Below, piece by piece: positions 5,832 through 6,432 of a stretch of DNA of 6,432 nt. The notes under the pieces were generated by a model. The model had not been told where the DNA came from. It searched no databases and worked only from the letters and a program-made list of their open reading frames with translations. Numbering within the stretch: position 1 is the stretch's first letter; the number at the start of each line of letters is the position of its first letter. Both the position numbers and the translations under genes were made by a program. This DNA is from a bacterium (GTDB lineage: Bacteria; SZUA-79; Acidulodesulfobacterales; Acidulodesulfobacteraceae), in assembly GCA_021789455.1 (NCBI GenBank), contig JAJYJN010000062.1, forward strand, positions 1 through 6,432, written 5' to 3'.

Positions 5832-5878
5832 ATAACATAAAGAGCGTAAGTTCTTGGAATATACGAAGTTATGTTATT
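5831..5878 (+). repeat. Nested inverted repeat between lpxA and lpxI
   Basis: The outer arms AATAACATAA (5831-5840) and TTATGTTATT (5869-5878) are perfect 10-bp complements. Inside them, CGTA (5845-5848) pairs with TACG (5862-5865), then TTC (5851-5853) with GAA (5857-5859) around a 3-nt loop, and G5850-T5860 can add a wobble. The structure starts on the last base of the lpxA stop codon and ends 10 nt before the lpxI ATG. There is no T-tract after it, so it is not a standard intrinsic terminator. It could be an mRNA-processing or stability hairpin, a translational control element, or a decayed mobile repeat. Confidence 0.6.
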
Positions 5879-5888
5879 GGCGAGGCAA

Positions 5889-6432
5889 ATGGAAAATAAA
5901 AATATAGGCATAATCGCCGGCTACGGGGAATTTCCGTTAATATATATAGATGAATTAAAAGCGGCGGGTTATTCCGTGAAAGTCTGCGCAATAGAAGAAG
6001 AAGCGGATAAATCGCTTTCGGAACGCGCAGATTCTATTATTTATATAAGCGTCGGACAGCTCGGCAAATTGGTCAATTTTTTTAAATCCGAAGGCGTCAG
6101 CGAAGTAATAATGGCCGGTAAAGTCCGAAAAACGCTGATGTTTAAAAAAATTAAACCCGACATTAAAGCAATTACTCTTTTTTTATCCCTTAAAGATAAA
6201 AAAGACGATACTATTCTAAATGCCATATGTAAATTTTTAGAAAAAGAAGGGGTAAGCGTTGTTCCTCAGACAAAATATATTTCTTCGGTATTTTTGCCGT
6301 CCGGCGTAGCATCTAAGAGGTCTCCGAATAAAAAAGAAAAGGAAGATATAGAATTCGGAAAAAATGCGGCTATGCTCATTGCGGGAGCCGATATAGGACA
6401 GACGGCCGTGGTTAAAGATAAATCCGTTATGG
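5889..6432 (+). CDS. lpxI: LpxI, UDP-2,3-diacylglucosamine pyrophosphatase (3' end beyond window)
   Basis: This hydrolyses UDP-2,3-diacylglucosamine to lipid X and UMP at the cytoplasmic membrane. It is the LpxH replacement common in alpha- and deltaproteobacteria. The first 181 residues are present. IGIIAGYGEFPL (6-17) and the segment around SVGQLGKL (54-61) and MAGKVRKT (75-82) are family hallmarks of the N-terminal LpxI (DUF1009) domain. EDIEFG (152-157) and DIGQTAVVKD (168-177) open the C-terminal domain. The catalytic acidic residues of that domain lie beyond the window. The ATG at 5889 has GAGG only 3 nt upstream, which is close. An in-frame ATG at 5871 would add MLLARQ but lies in the inverted repeat and has no better site. 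The lpxD-fabZ-lpxA-lpxI order fits deltaproteobacterial operons. Confidence 0.94.
   Translation, partial: MENKNIGIIAGYGEFPLIYIDELKAAGYSVKVCAIEEEADKSLSERADSIIYISVGQLGKLVNFFKSEGVSEVIMAGKVRKTLMFKKIKPDIKAITLFLSLKDKKDDTILNAICKFLEKEGVSVVPQTKYISSVFLPSGVASKRSPNKKEKEDIEFGKNAAMLIAGADIGQTAVVKDKSVM

Noticed and set aside
5831..5878. Intrinsic terminator after lpxA
   Set aside because: The stem is AT-rich at the base, is broken by internal loops and has no following T-tract. lpxI follows at once and belongs to the same pathway.
5871..5888. Upstream in-frame ATG for lpxI at 5871
   Set aside because: It would add MLLARQ ahead of a complete family N-terminus and lies in the inverted-repeat arm. It has no better ribosome site than the ATG at 5889, though it cannot be fully excluded.

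Overview
The window looks like a chromosomal cell-envelope operon of a diderm (Gram-negative) bacterium. All genes lie on the + strand: [end of an unidentified gene, perhaps lolD] - bamA - ompH/skp - lpxD - fabZ - lpxA - lpxI (cut by the window end). This order, with lpxI rather than lpxB after lpxA and with an extended BamA, is typical of deltaproteobacteria in the broad sense (Desulfobacterota and relatives). Composition is AT-leaning, with many ATA and AAA codons and lysine- and isoleucine-rich proteins. This suggests a low-GC member of that group, but I cannot name a genus from the sequence alone.

Layout: 1-36 is the tail of an upstream reading frame. 68-2815 is BamA, the outer-membrane protein insertase, with a signal peptide, an extra N-terminal domain, five POTRA domains and a 16-strand-type barrel. 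2858-3385 is a Skp/OmpH periplasmic chaperone. 3407-4447 (LpxD), 4453-4935 (FabZ), 5061-5831 (LpxA) and 5889-6432 (LpxI, N-terminal part) are enzymes of lipid A synthesis and of the hydroxyacyl-ACP pool that feeds it. The products therefore build both halves of the outer membrane: BamA and Skp handle beta-barrel proteins, while LpxA, LpxD and LpxI make lipid A. FabZ competes with LpxA and LpxD for 3-hydroxyacyl-ACP. There are no RNA genes, IS elements, CRISPR arrays or clear terminators, and no gene-free stretch exceeds 130 bases.

The gene content is conventional. Two things are not. First, the fabZ-lpxA gap (4936-5060) is filled from stop codon to start codon by three tandem ~41-bp units. 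Each is a palindrome around GAATTCAATTC whose outer arms differ between copies yet mostly stay paired, followed by an invariant 12-base tail CACAAAATGGAA. The last tail abuts the lpxA ATG and leaves no Shine-Dalgarno site. Second, BamA appears to have lost three charged residues that are normally conserved inside Omp85 barrels: Arg of the VRGF motif, and its Glu and Asp partners. They are replaced by Leu, Lys and Asn. A third, smaller oddity is a nested 48-nt inverted repeat between lpxA and lpxI.
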